Shown here in pieces: positions 51,571 through 59,591 of a DNA stretch of 64,000 bases; the first letter of the stretch is position 1; every line of letters begins with the position of its first letter. This DNA comes from CAMLIZ01 sp036231905 (GTDB lineage Bacteria; Pseudomonadota; Gammaproteobacteria; Burkholderiales; Burkholderiaceae_C). The position numbers and the translations under genes are program-made. The notes beneath the pieces were generated by a model. That model was not told the origin of the DNA. It made no database searches and saw nothing but the letters and a program-made list of their open reading frames with translations. The stretch covers positions 62,001-126,000 of the forward strand of contig NZ_JAZARE010000013.1 of NCBI RefSeq assembly GCF_036231905.1, read 5' to 3'.

Positions 51571-53313
51571 ATGAACCACGCCCGTTCACCGATCTGCGGT
51601 GCCGTCCTCGCCTTGCTGCTGTGCGGCAGCCTGCCCGCACTGGCCCAGACCGCGTCACGCGCCGCCGAACACGACGCCTTGCGGCAGGAGGAGCTGCAGC
51701 GCAACCACTACTTCAAGGCCTGGTTCCCCGACCTGGCCACGGCGCACAAGGCCGCGATCAGCTTCCACAACGAGCTGATGGAGGCCGACTACGCCAAGGG
51801 CTACCTGGTGTTCGAGCTGGAGCCGGCGCAGGTGGCCGAGCTGCGCCGTTTCGGTTTCCGCGTGGAAACCTCTGCGGAGCATGTGGCACAGCGCCGCCAG
51901 ATGCTGCAGCGCCTGCAACGGGTCGCCGCCGAGCAGCGTGCGCAAGGGCAGGGCGGCGATGTGAGCGTGCAAAGCATTCCCGGCTTCAGCTGTTATGAAA
52001 CGGTGGAGGAGACCTTCGCCGCCGCCCAGGCCTTCGTGAGCGCCCATCCCACGCTCGCCCAGTGGCTGGACGTGGGCGACTCCTGGGAGAAGACCAAGGG
52101 CATCGGGGGTTACGACATGGGCGTGCTCAAGCTCACCAACAGCGCCATCGCCGGCCCCAAGCCCAAGCTCTTCATCAACAGCGCCATCCATGCGCGTGAA
52201 TACACCACCGCGCCCCTCAACCTGGAGTTCGCCCGCTGGCTCATCAACGGCTACGGCACCAACGCCGACGCCACCTGGATCCTGGACCACCAGGAAGTGC
52301 ACCTGATGCTGCAAGCCAACCCCGACGGCCGCAAGAAGGCCGAGGCCGGGTTGTCGTGGCGCAAGAACACCAACACCGCCTACTGCCGCCTGCGCCCCAA
52401 CAAACGGGGCGCCGACCTGAACCGCAACTTCGAGTTCAGCTGGAACTCCACCGGTGGCCAGGGCTCCAGCGGCAACGCCTGCAACGAAACCTACCGCGGC
52501 CCCTCGCCGGCGTCGGAACCCGAGGACCAGGCCATCCAGGCCTACATCCGCAGCCTGTGGCCGGACCGCCGCGGCCCCAACCCCAGCGACCCGGCGCCGG
52601 CCGATACGAGCGGCGTGCACCTGGACATCCACAGCTACAGCCAGCTGGTGCTCTGGCCCTGGGGCAACACCACGGCGCCCAGCGGCAATGCCACCGCGCT
52701 GCAGACCATGGGCCGGCGCCTGGCCTGGTTCAACGGCTACACGCCGGAGCAGTCGATCGGCCTGTACCCCACCGACGGCACCAGCGACGGCCCGAGCTAC
52801 GGCGAGCTCGGCGTGGCCGCGTTCACGATCGAGCTGGGCACCAGCTTCTTCGAAAGCTGCACCAGCTACGAAAGCAGCACAAAGCCCAAGAACCTGCCGG
52901 CGCTGATCTATGCCGCGCGCGTGGCCCGTGCGCCCTACCAGCTGCCCGCAGGGCCGGACGTGACCAGCGTGGCACTGGCCGGCGATGCCAGCGGCGCCGG
53001 TGTGCCCGCGGGCACGCCGGTGAGCCTGAGCGCGGCCATCACCGACACCCACTTCAACAACAGCAATGGCACCGAGCCGGTGCAGAATGTGGTGGCCGCC
53101 GAGGCCTACATCGACGTGCCGCCTTGGAGCGCCGGCGCGGTGGCCCGGCCGCTCGCTGCAGCGGATGGTGCCTTCAACACGCCCACCGAAAACGTCGCCG
53201 GCACCCTGGCCACCACCGGCCTGGCACCGGGCAAGCACCTGGTGTATGTGCGTGGCCGTGATGCGTCAGGCGCCTGGGGGCCGGTGAGCGCGGTGTTCCT
53301 CAAAGTGAACTGA
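51571..53313 (+). CDS. M14-family zinc carboxypeptidase
   Basis: The protein has 580 residues from the ATG at 51571 (AGGGAGACC 6 nt upstream). A signal peptide (about 26 residues ending ALA) is followed by a propeptide-like segment and the M14 peptidase domain. Zinc ligands are in INSAIHAREY (H-x-x-E) and LDIHSYSQLVLWPWG (His), and the catalytic Glu in FTIELGTSFFE. The substrate-binding Arg/Asn region is DLNRNFEFSW. A C-terminal beta-sandwich-like domain (about residues 480-580) ends in GPVSAVFLKVN. It is an exported carboxypeptidase. Confidence 0.9.
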   Translation: MNHARSPICGAVLALLLCGSLPALAQTASRAAEHDALRQEELQRNHYFKAWFPDLATAHKAAISFHNELMEADYAKGYLVFELEPAQVAELRRFGFRVETSAEHVAQRRQMLQRLQRVAAEQRAQGQGGDVSVQSIPGFSCYETVEETFAAAQAFVSAHPTLAQWLDVGDSWEKTKGIGGYDMGVLKLTNSAIAGPKPKLFINSAIHAREYTTAPLNLEFARWLINGYGTNADATWILDHQEVHLMLQANPDGRKKAEAGLSWRKNTNTAYCRLRPNKRGADLNRNFEFSWNSTGGQGSSGNACNETYRGPSPASEPEDQAIQAYIRSLWPDRRGPNPSDPAPADTSGVHLDIHSYSQLVLWPWGNTTAPSGNATALQTMGRRLAWFNGYTPEQSIGLYPTDGTSDGPSYGELGVAAFTIELGTSFFESCTSYESSTKPKNLPALIYAARVARAPYQLPAGPDVTSVALAGDASGAGVPAGTPVSLSAAITDTHFNNSNGTEPVQNVVAAEAYIDVPPWSAGAVARPLAAADGAFNTPTENVAGTLATTGLAPGKHLVYVRGRDASGAWGPVSAVFLKVN

Positions 53314-53323
53314 CCCTGCCGTG

Positions 53324-53348
53324 GCACCGCCGGCCGTGCCGGCGGTGC
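53324..53348 (+). terminator. Perfect 11-bp stem after the carboxypeptidase gene
   Basis: GCACCGCCGGC (53324-53334) and GCCGGCGGTGC (53338-53348) form a perfect stem with a 3-nt loop, 10 bp after the stop. No T-tract. Confidence 0.6.
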
Positions 53349-53378
53349 GCCCCGCGTCAGTTGCGGTTCGGCACCACA

Positions 53379-53404
53379 GGCCCGGCATGAACGCGTGCCG
53401 GGCC
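53379..53404 (+). terminator. Second hairpin in the same spacer
   Basis: GGCCCGGCA (53379-53387) and TGCCGGGCC (53396-53404) form a perfect 9-bp stem with an 8-nt loop, 30 bp after the first hairpin. Confidence 0.45.
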
Positions 53405-53463
53405 GTGTTGCACACTCCGGGCATGCCGATACCCAACACCCCACTCGCCTGAGTGCCGACCTC

Positions 53464-54528
53464 ATGTCCAGCTCCCCCCGTGACCTCACCCGCACCCTGC
53501 TTGCCACGCTGTTCCTCGGCGCCCTGATCTATGGGTCGGTCGCCATCCTGCGGCCGTTCCTGGTGCCGGCGATCTGGGCCACCATGATCGTGGTGACCAC
53601 CTGGCCGGTGATGCTGCGGCTGCAGCAGCGCCTGTGGGGCCGGCGCGCGCTGGCCGTGACCGCGATGACCTTGATCCTGCTGCTGGCGATCGCGGTGCCG
53701 CTGGCGCTGGCGGTGGGTGCGCTGGTGACCAATGCCGACGACATCGTCGACCAGGTGAAGTCGCTCACCGCGTTCCGCCTGCCCGGCCTGCCCGACTGGC
53801 TGGTGAGCCTGCCCTACGTGGGGCCGCGCCTGGCGGCTGCCTGGCAGCAGTGGGCTGCCACTGGCGTGGAAGGCCTGCTGGCGCAGCTGCAGCCCTATGC
53901 CGGCAACCTGACACGCTGGCTGCTCGGCCGCGCCAGCAACGCCGGCTACGTGATGCTGGAGTTCCTGCTGACCTTGCTGCTGGCTGCGGTGATGTACGCC
54001 AGCGGTGAAAAGGCGGCGCTGGCGCTGCTGCGTTTCGGCCGACGCCTGGCCGGCGAGCAGGGCGAGCTGTCGGTGCTGCTGGCCGCGCGCGCCATCCGCG
54101 GCGTGGCGCTCGGCGTGGGCGTCACCGCCGTCGTGCAGTCGGTGCTGGGCGGGCTGGGGCTGGCGATCGTCGGTGTGCCGGCCGCCGGGCTGCTCACCGC
54201 CCTGATGTTCGTGCTGTGCCTGGCGCAGGTGGGGCCGTCGCCAGTGCTGCTGAGTGCGGTGGTCTGGGTGTTCTGGAGCGGCTCCATCGGCTGGGGCATC
54301 TTCCTGCTGGTGTGGGCACTGGTCGTCAGCACCATGGACAACGTGCTGCGCCCCTGGCTCATCCAGCGTGGCGGCGCCGACATGCCCTTGCTGCTGGTGT
54401 TTGCCGGCGTCATCGGCGGGCTGCTGGCCTTCGGCCTGGTGGGCATCTTCGTCGGGCCGGTGGTGCTGGCCGTGGCCTATACGCTGCTGCAGGCCTGGGT
54501 CGAGCTGGACCAGCCGGCGGCGGCCTGA
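53464..54528 (+). CDS. AI-2E family transporter (YdiK/PerM-like)
   Basis: The protein has 354 residues from the ATG at 53464. It has seven to eight predicted membrane helices and a cytoplasmic-loop signature of the AI-2E transporter family (IWATMIVVTTWPVMLRLQ near the N-terminus; GDADIVDQVK-like and LLVFAGVIGGLLAFGLVGIF near the C-terminus). Members are thought to transport autoinducer-2 or similar small molecules or to have ion antiport activity; this one is unassigned. No operon partner. Confidence 0.87.
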   Translation: MSSSPRDLTRTLLATLFLGALIYGSVAILRPFLVPAIWATMIVVTTWPVMLRLQQRLWGRRALAVTAMTLILLLAIAVPLALAVGALVTNADDIVDQVKSLTAFRLPGLPDWLVSLPYVGPRLAAAWQQWAATGVEGLLAQLQPYAGNLTRWLLGRASNAGYVMLEFLLTLLLAAVMYASGEKAALALLRFGRRLAGEQGELSVLLAARAIRGVALGVGVTAVVQSVLGGLGLAIVGVPAAGLLTALMFVLCLAQVGPSPVLLSAVVWVFWSGSIGWGIFLLVWALVVSTMDNVLRPWLIQRGGADMPLLLVFAGVIGGLLAFGLVGIFVGPVVLAVAYTLLQAWVELDQPAAA

Positions 54529-54570
54529 CGCATCGGCCGGTTCGCCGATCGGTGGGCCCTCACAACAGCG

Positions 54571-56307
54571 TCAATCGGCCAGCGGCAGGCGCACCTCGAA
54601 GGCCGAGCCGGCGCCGGCGCCTGCACTGCGGGCCACCACGGTGCCCCCGTGCAAACCCACCAGCTGCTTCACCAGGGCCAGGCCGACGCCCATGCCGCCC
54701 AGCGGCCGGTCCATGGCCTGATCGCCCTGCACGAAGAGTTCAAACGCCCGTTCGATGAGGTCGGGCGACATGCCCTGGCCCGAGTCCGACACCACCAGCA
54801 CGGCGTGGGGCGGCTGCGAAGCCACCTTGATCCCGATGCGGCCGCCCGGCTCGGTGTACTTGGCGGCGTTCTCCAGGAGATTGGTGACCACCTGGGACAG
54901 GCGTGCCTCGTCGCCCATCACCATGGTGCGCTCCATCTCCTCCTGCACCTTGTGCTCCAGCAGCCGGCCCGACAGTTTCAGGTTGGCCAGCACCGTTCGC
55001 GCCACACCGGACAGGTCGATGCGCTCGCGCTGCATGGTGGCGTTGCCACGCGTGATGAGATGGACTTGAAGCAGGTCATCGGCCAGCCTTGCCATGTGGC
55101 GCAGCTGACGTTGAAGCACATCGCGCGCCTTGGCCAGCACGTCCGGCCGGTGCACATGCTGAAGCAGCAGGGTCGCCCCCTGCATGGCAGCCAGGGGGTT
55201 GCGCAGTTCATGGCTGAGCATGGCGAGGAAGTTGTCCTTGGCGCGCTCCTCCGCGCGCAGCCGGGTCTCCCGCTCCCGTACCGCCTCGGCCGCACGCTGC
55301 AGCGCACCGGCCAGCTGGTTGACTTCGTGCACCGGGCTGTTCAGGTGGGCGGCCGCGCTTTCCCCGGCTTCGATGGCCGATGCGGCGTCGGCAAGCCGGG
55401 TGATCGGCTTTGCCAGGCGGCGCGAAATGAGCCACGCCCCGGCCAAGGCCAGGGCCAGGACGAGCGCCATGCTCATGGCCGCAACCGCGGCCGCATGGCG
55501 GGCGCGTTCATGCACCAGGCGCGCCGGAATGGCGATCACGACGCTCCAGCCGCTCATCGGGGACCTGGTGAAGCCGCGGTACACGTCGATGCCTTCCAGT
55601 GACAGTCCGCGCGTCCAGCCCTCCGGCGCGGCGGACAGGTCGGCTTGCAGGTTGCTGGTGGCCACGGTGCCCGCCTCGGGAGCCAGTGGGCGGCTGCGCG
55701 CCACGAAGGCATAGCGCCGGTCCAGCACCGCAGCGATCCAGCCGGGCGGAATGTCGCGTCCCGCGATCAGGCGCTCGATGGAGGCGGGGTCGATCACCGC
55801 GGCCACCACGTACGCCACCTTGCCCTCGCTCAGCACCGGCACGCGCACCGAGTAGCCGGTGCGCGCCGTGAGGGCGCCGCGGGCCATGTTGCTGACCACC
55901 GGGCGACGGGTCTCGAAAGCCTGCTTCAGGCTCGGTAGATCCGGTGTCTGCGGCAGCGGCGCACCGGGTGCAGCCTTGAGGTTCAGCACCTGCTGTCCCG
56001 TGGGCAGGGAGACGTTGACGTTGTACCAGTCCGGCTGCGATGCCTGCACACGAAGCGCTTCCACACGGAAGGTCTCCAGGTCGCCTGCACCCAGCGCCTG
56101 CGACGCGGCCAGCGCCTGCAGGGTGCGGATGTGGCCCTGTACTTCGGCATCCACCGCAGACTGCAGGGCGCGGGTGCGGGCCTGTATGCCGTGCTGGAAG
56201 GTCTGCTGCTCCTGATGCACCAGCGCCCACGTGCCCAGGATGCCCAGAACCAGCATCGGCGCCATCACCACCAGCGTGAGCAGCAGCAGGTGACCTCTGA
56301 GCCGCAT
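54571..56307 (-). CDS. Sensor histidine kinase with dCache-type periplasmic domain
   Basis: The protein has 578 residues from the ATG at 56307, with GGGAG about 6 nt upstream. A membrane helix (residues about 7-30), a 240-residue periplasmic sensor region (dCache-like, e.g. YSVRVPVLSEGKVAYVVAA), a second helix and a HAMP domain are followed by HisKA and HATPase domains: FLAMLSHELRNPLAAM (phospho-His), LLENAAKYTEPG (N box), SDSGQGM and PLGGMGVGLALVKQL (G boxes). No response regulator gene is adjacent, so it is an orphan. The signal is unknown. Confidence 0.9.
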   Translation of the reverse strand: MRLRGHLLLLTLVVMAPMLVLGILGTWALVHQEQQTFQHGIQARTRALQSAVDAEVQGHIRTLQALAASQALGAGDLETFRVEALRVQASQPDWYNVNVSLPTGQQVLNLKAAPGAPLPQTPDLPSLKQAFETRRPVVSNMARGALTARTGYSVRVPVLSEGKVAYVVAAVIDPASIERLIAGRDIPPGWIAAVLDRRYAFVARSRPLAPEAGTVATSNLQADLSAAPEGWTRGLSLEGIDVYRGFTRSPMSGWSVVIAIPARLVHERARHAAAVAAMSMALVLALALAGAWLISRRLAKPITRLADAASAIEAGESAAAHLNSPVHEVNQLAGALQRAAEAVRERETRLRAEERAKDNFLAMLSHELRNPLAAMQGATLLLQHVHRPDVLAKARDVLQRQLRHMARLADDLLQVHLITRGNATMQRERIDLSGVARTVLANLKLSGRLLEHKVQEEMERTMVMGDEARLSQVVTNLLENAAKYTEPGGRIGIKVASQPPHAVLVVSDSGQGMSPDLIERAFELFVQGDQAMDRPLGGMGVGLALVKQLVGLHGGTVVARSAGAGAGSAFEVRLPLAD

Positions 56308-56359
56308 CGTCTCCCTCACTTTCCGGGGAAGCGGCAAGCCGTGTGCCGGCGCGGGGCGC

Positions 56360-57766
56360 CTAAGGTTGTTGCACCGTCGCCGCCGCCGCCTGCAGCTCCC
56401 TGCGCTTGGACGCCACGCGCCGGTGGGTGGCGCGCGCATGCGGCACCCAGCCGCGGCGCCACCAGCGCGCGGCCATCATCAGCCCGCGCAGCCATTCGTC
56501 GGCCGCATAGGCGAACCACACACCCGCCAGGCCGAAGCCCCAGTGCACCCCCAGCAGCCAGGCGCCGCCCGCCATCACCAGCACCATGGACGCCACGCCG
56601 GCAGCCACCGGGAAGGTGGCATCGCCGGTGGCGCGCAGCGCGTTGATCACCACCAGGTTGAAGGTGCGCCCCGGCTCGAGCAGCACGCAGATCCACAGCA
56701 GCGTCTGCGCGGTGGCAATCACCTGCGGGTCGTGCGTGAACAGCCGCAGCAGCCATGGCGCCGACAGCGCGAACGCGAGGGCGAGCAGGAACGACACGGC
56801 CAGGCCGACGGCCAGGCTCTTGCGCACCAGCCGGTGCGCCGCATGCAGCTCGCGCGCGCCCACCATGTGGCCCACCAGGATCTCGCTGGCAAACCCCATC
56901 GACAGCCCCGACAGCAGGATGAAGTACATCAGCTGCATGGTGTAGGTGTGGGTGGCCAGCGCACCGGCGCCCATGCGCGCGGTGAGCGCGATGGTGAACA
57001 TCATCGCGAGCCGGAACGCCATGTTCTCCGCCGCACCGGGCAGGCCGATGTGCAACACCGGCGCCAGGCGCTGGCCGCGCAGCGTCCACCAGTCGCGGCG
57101 GCCCGGCACCAGGCCCAGCCGCCGCTTCCACAGCCACAGGTGGAAGCCGACACCGAAGGCGCGGCTGAACACCATTGCCAAGGCAAAGCCCTGCAGGCCC
57201 AGCGCCGGCAAGGGCCCCACGCCGCCCATGAGCGGCCAGCACAGCAGCAGGTGCAGCGCATGCATGGCCAGCATGTTGAGCAGTGCGTCGCGTGCATGCA
57301 GGTGGGCGCGCATCACCGAGGCCATGCTGGCGTTGAAGGCATCCAGCGCCAGGCCCAGGGCCAGCAGGCGCAGGTAGGGCAGGGCCAGGGGCAGCACCTC
57401 CGCTGGCGCGTTCATCCCCCGCAGCATCGGCCCGGCGCCGGCCACCACGCCGACTGCGGTGGCCAGGCCCAGCCAACTGCTCGCGCCCAGCGACGCCCGC
57501 GCAGTCTGGTCGGCCGCAAGGCGGTTGCCGGCGCCCAGGTTCTGCGTGATCACCACGCTGACACCCACGCTGACGATGCGAAACAGCAGGAAGAAGGTGG
57601 CCTGCACATTGTTCGCCAGGGCGAACGCGCCCGACGCTGCATCGGAGGTGCGCGAGGCCAGCCACAGGCCGACCATGCCGACAGACATGCCGAGCAGCAG
57701 CTCGGCGAACAAGGGCCAGGCGATGGCGAACAGCGCGGGCCGCGGCGCTGGCGAAACCGATTTCAT
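56360..57766 (-). CDS. MATE-family efflux transporter
   Basis: The protein has 468 residues from the ATG at 57766. It has twelve predicted membrane helices in two similar halves, each with a MatE-type helix cluster (SVGVSVVITQNLGAGNRLA in the first; LSMGFASEILVGHMVGAREL in the second). MATE proteins export cationic drugs or metabolites by Na+ or H+ antiport. It lies 52 bp upstream of the sensor kinase on the same strand and is probably co-transcribed, but the two are not clearly linked. Substrate unknown. Confidence 0.88.
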   Translation of the reverse strand: MKSVSPAPRPALFAIAWPLFAELLLGMSVGMVGLWLASRTSDAASGAFALANNVQATFFLLFRIVSVGVSVVITQNLGAGNRLAADQTARASLGASSWLGLATAVGVVAGAGPMLRGMNAPAEVLPLALPYLRLLALGLALDAFNASMASVMRAHLHARDALLNMLAMHALHLLLCWPLMGGVGPLPALGLQGFALAMVFSRAFGVGFHLWLWKRRLGLVPGRRDWWTLRGQRLAPVLHIGLPGAAENMAFRLAMMFTIALTARMGAGALATHTYTMQLMYFILLSGLSMGFASEILVGHMVGARELHAAHRLVRKSLAVGLAVSFLLALAFALSAPWLLRLFTHDPQVIATAQTLLWICVLLEPGRTFNLVVINALRATGDATFPVAAGVASMVLVMAGGAWLLGVHWGFGLAGVWFAYAADEWLRGLMMAARWWRRGWVPHARATHRRVASKRRELQAAAATVQQP

Positions 57767-57933
57767 CGGCCGAAGTGTCGAGCATGGCGGCGCTTGCGGC
57801 GCGAGACGGCTCGACGATGAAACCACCATGACGATTGGCTCGGTTCGGTTGACAAAGATTCGATCGTTTCGCGGTTTATCTACTGGCGCGGTGCCAATAA
57901 CCTCCGGCCATCGTCACTTCACCGGAAACCACC

Positions 57934-58827
57934 ATGAGCCTGCTCAAGACCTTCACCCGCCTGCTCGCCCCGATGGGCCTCACCCTCGGCGTGGTCGCCC
58001 AGGACGCAGCGGCACAGCCCGCGCAGCCGCCGCTCACGCTGCAGGTCTACAACGCCGACGGCAACAGCTTCCATGTCAACGCGGTGCTGGTGGCGGGCAA
58101 GACCGATGCGGTGCTGCTGGACACCGGCTTCACCCGCGCCGACGCGATGCGCATCGCCGCGATGGTGCTCGACAGCAAGAAGACGCTGAAGACCATCTAC
58201 ATCAGCCAGGCGGACCCGGACTTCTATTTCGGCATCGACGTGCTCAAGCAGGTGTTCCCCGATGCGAAGGTGCTGGCGACGGCGCCCACGGTGAAGAAGA
58301 TGGAGGCCACGCTGCAGAACAAGCTGCAGGTCTGGGGCCCCCGCCTGGGCGCCAATGCGCCACGCCAGGTCCCCATGCCCGAGGTGCTGGCCGGCAACAC
58401 CATCGCGCTGGAAGACCAGGTGCTGGAAGTGCGCGGCCTGGACGATGCGCTGCCGCACCGCAGCTATGTGTGGATCCCGTCCATCCGCGCAGTGGCTGGC
58501 GGCGTGAACATCTTCGCGGGCCTGCATGTGTGGACGGCCGACACCCAGGCGGCGCAGGAGCGCACCGCCTGGGCGCACAAGCTGGACACGATCGCCGCGC
58601 TCAAGCCGCAGACCGTGATCCCGGGTCACTCCGCACCGGGCGCCAAGCAGGACGTTTCACAGATCGCCTACACGCAGGCCTACCTGGCACGCTTCGAAAC
58701 CGAGCTCGGCAAGGCGGCCAACGCGGCGGCGCTGACCGAGGCGATGAAGGCGGCGTATCCTCAGGCGGGCCTGGGCATCGCACTGGACATCGGCGCCAAG
58801 GTCAACAAGGGAGAGATGAAGTGGTGA
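57934..58827 (+). CDS. Metallo-beta-lactamase-fold protein lacking most metal ligands
   Basis: A 297-residue exported protein with a signal peptide of about 28 residues (ending AAA). It has the MBL alpha-beta-beta-alpha fold outline (VLLDTGFTRADAMR, then a strand and loop) but where the family has T-H-x-H-x-D-H it reads S-Q-A-D-P-D-F, followed by YFG. A later IPGHSAPG keeps one His. So three of four canonical ligands of the first site are changed, and it may be a non-hydrolytic member or bind metal differently. It starts its own operon, and its stop overlaps the DsbA-like gene by 7 bp. Confidence 0.85.
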   Translation: MSLLKTFTRLLAPMGLTLGVVAQDAAAQPAQPPLTLQVYNADGNSFHVNAVLVAGKTDAVLLDTGFTRADAMRIAAMVLDSKKTLKTIYISQADPDFYFGIDVLKQVFPDAKVLATAPTVKKMEATLQNKLQVWGPRLGANAPRQVPMPEVLAGNTIALEDQVLEVRGLDDALPHRSYVWIPSIRAVAGGVNIFAGLHVWTADTQAAQERTAWAHKLDTIAALKPQTVIPGHSAPGAKQDVSQIAYTQAYLARFETELGKAANAAALTEAMKAAYPQAGLGIALDIGAKVNKGEMKW

Positions 58828-59471
58828 GCCCGCCCGGCCCGGTGCTGCATTACATCTTCGATCCGCTGTGCGGCTGGTGTTATGCGGCCGCGCCGCTGGT
58901 GGCGGTGGCGCGCGAGCTGCTGCCGGTCAAGCTGCATGGCGGCGGCATGATGGCCGGCGCATTGCGCCGCCCGGTGTCGCCGCAGTTCCGCAGCTTCGTG
59001 CTGCGGCATGACCGGCAGATCGCGCAGGTGAGCGGCCAGCCGTTCGGCGAGGCGTATTCCAACGTCCTGCTGAACGACACCAGCGTGGTGCTGGACTCGG
59101 GCCCGCCCATCACCGCCATCCTGGCGGCGGAGTCCATCGGGGGCAGGGGGCTTGACCTGCTGACGCGGCTGCAGCGTGCGCACTACGTGGAGGGGCGCAG
59201 GATTTCGCGGCCCGAGGTGCTGGCCGAGCTGGCGCTGGACCTCGGCATCGACGAGGCCGCCTTCGCGCAGGCCTGGCGCGCGATGGACGGCCAGGCGACC
59301 CTGCGCCACATCGAGCAGAGCCGGGATCTGCTGAGCGCGCTGGGCGGATCCGGCTTCCCGACACTGGCGCTGGAGCGCAAGGGCGAGCGTGTGCTGCTGG
59401 ATGCGAGCGCGCATCTCGGCCAGCCCGGGCGCTGGCGCGACTGGCTGGCCACGGCGATCGGGCCGGCCTGA
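58821..59471 (+). CDS. DsbA-family thiol oxidoreductase (FrnE-like)
   Basis: The protein has 216 residues from a GTG at 58821 (AGGGAG 7 nt upstream), overlapping the MBL-fold gene stop; a second GTG at 58824 is equally in frame. The thioredoxin-fold active site is FDPLCGWCY (C-G-W-C), followed by a helical insertion and a cis-Pro loop in GGSGFPTLAL. This pattern is that of the DsbA/FrnE-like family, cytoplasmic here since no signal peptide is present. It may reduce or isomerise a substrate linked with the preceding gene. Confidence 0.87.
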   Translation: MVSPPGPVLHYIFDPLCGWCYAAAPLVAVARELLPVKLHGGGMMAGALRRPVSPQFRSFVLRHDRQIAQVSGQPFGEAYSNVLLNDTSVVLDSGPPITAILAAESIGGRGLDLLTRLQRAHYVEGRRISRPEVLAELALDLGIDEAAFAQAWRAMDGQATLRHIEQSRDLLSALGGSGFPTLALERKGERVLLDASAHLGQPGRWRDWLATAIGPA

Positions 59472-59547
59472 AGCGATCCGGCCGGCGGCGGCGCGGCACG
59501 GGTGCCCGGTTTTACCCCGATGCGTCACAGGAGCGGCAGGGCTACCA

Positions 59548-59580
59548 TGCGTCCATACCGTACACCACTGTATGGACGCA
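59548..59580. promoter_or_regulatory. Perfect 11-bp inverted repeat upstream of the tannase-family gene
   Basis: TGCGTCCATAC (59548-59558) and GTATGGACGCA (59570-59580) are exact complements around an 11-bp spacer. Inside lies a second dyad, CCGTACACCACTGTATGG (59557-59574; CC-x-TACA-N4-TGTA-x-GG), a form typical of TetR operators. GGAG of the ribosome-binding site follows directly, so it could act on DNA or on the mRNA. Confidence 0.7.
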
Positions 59581-59591
59581 GGAGACCCCAG

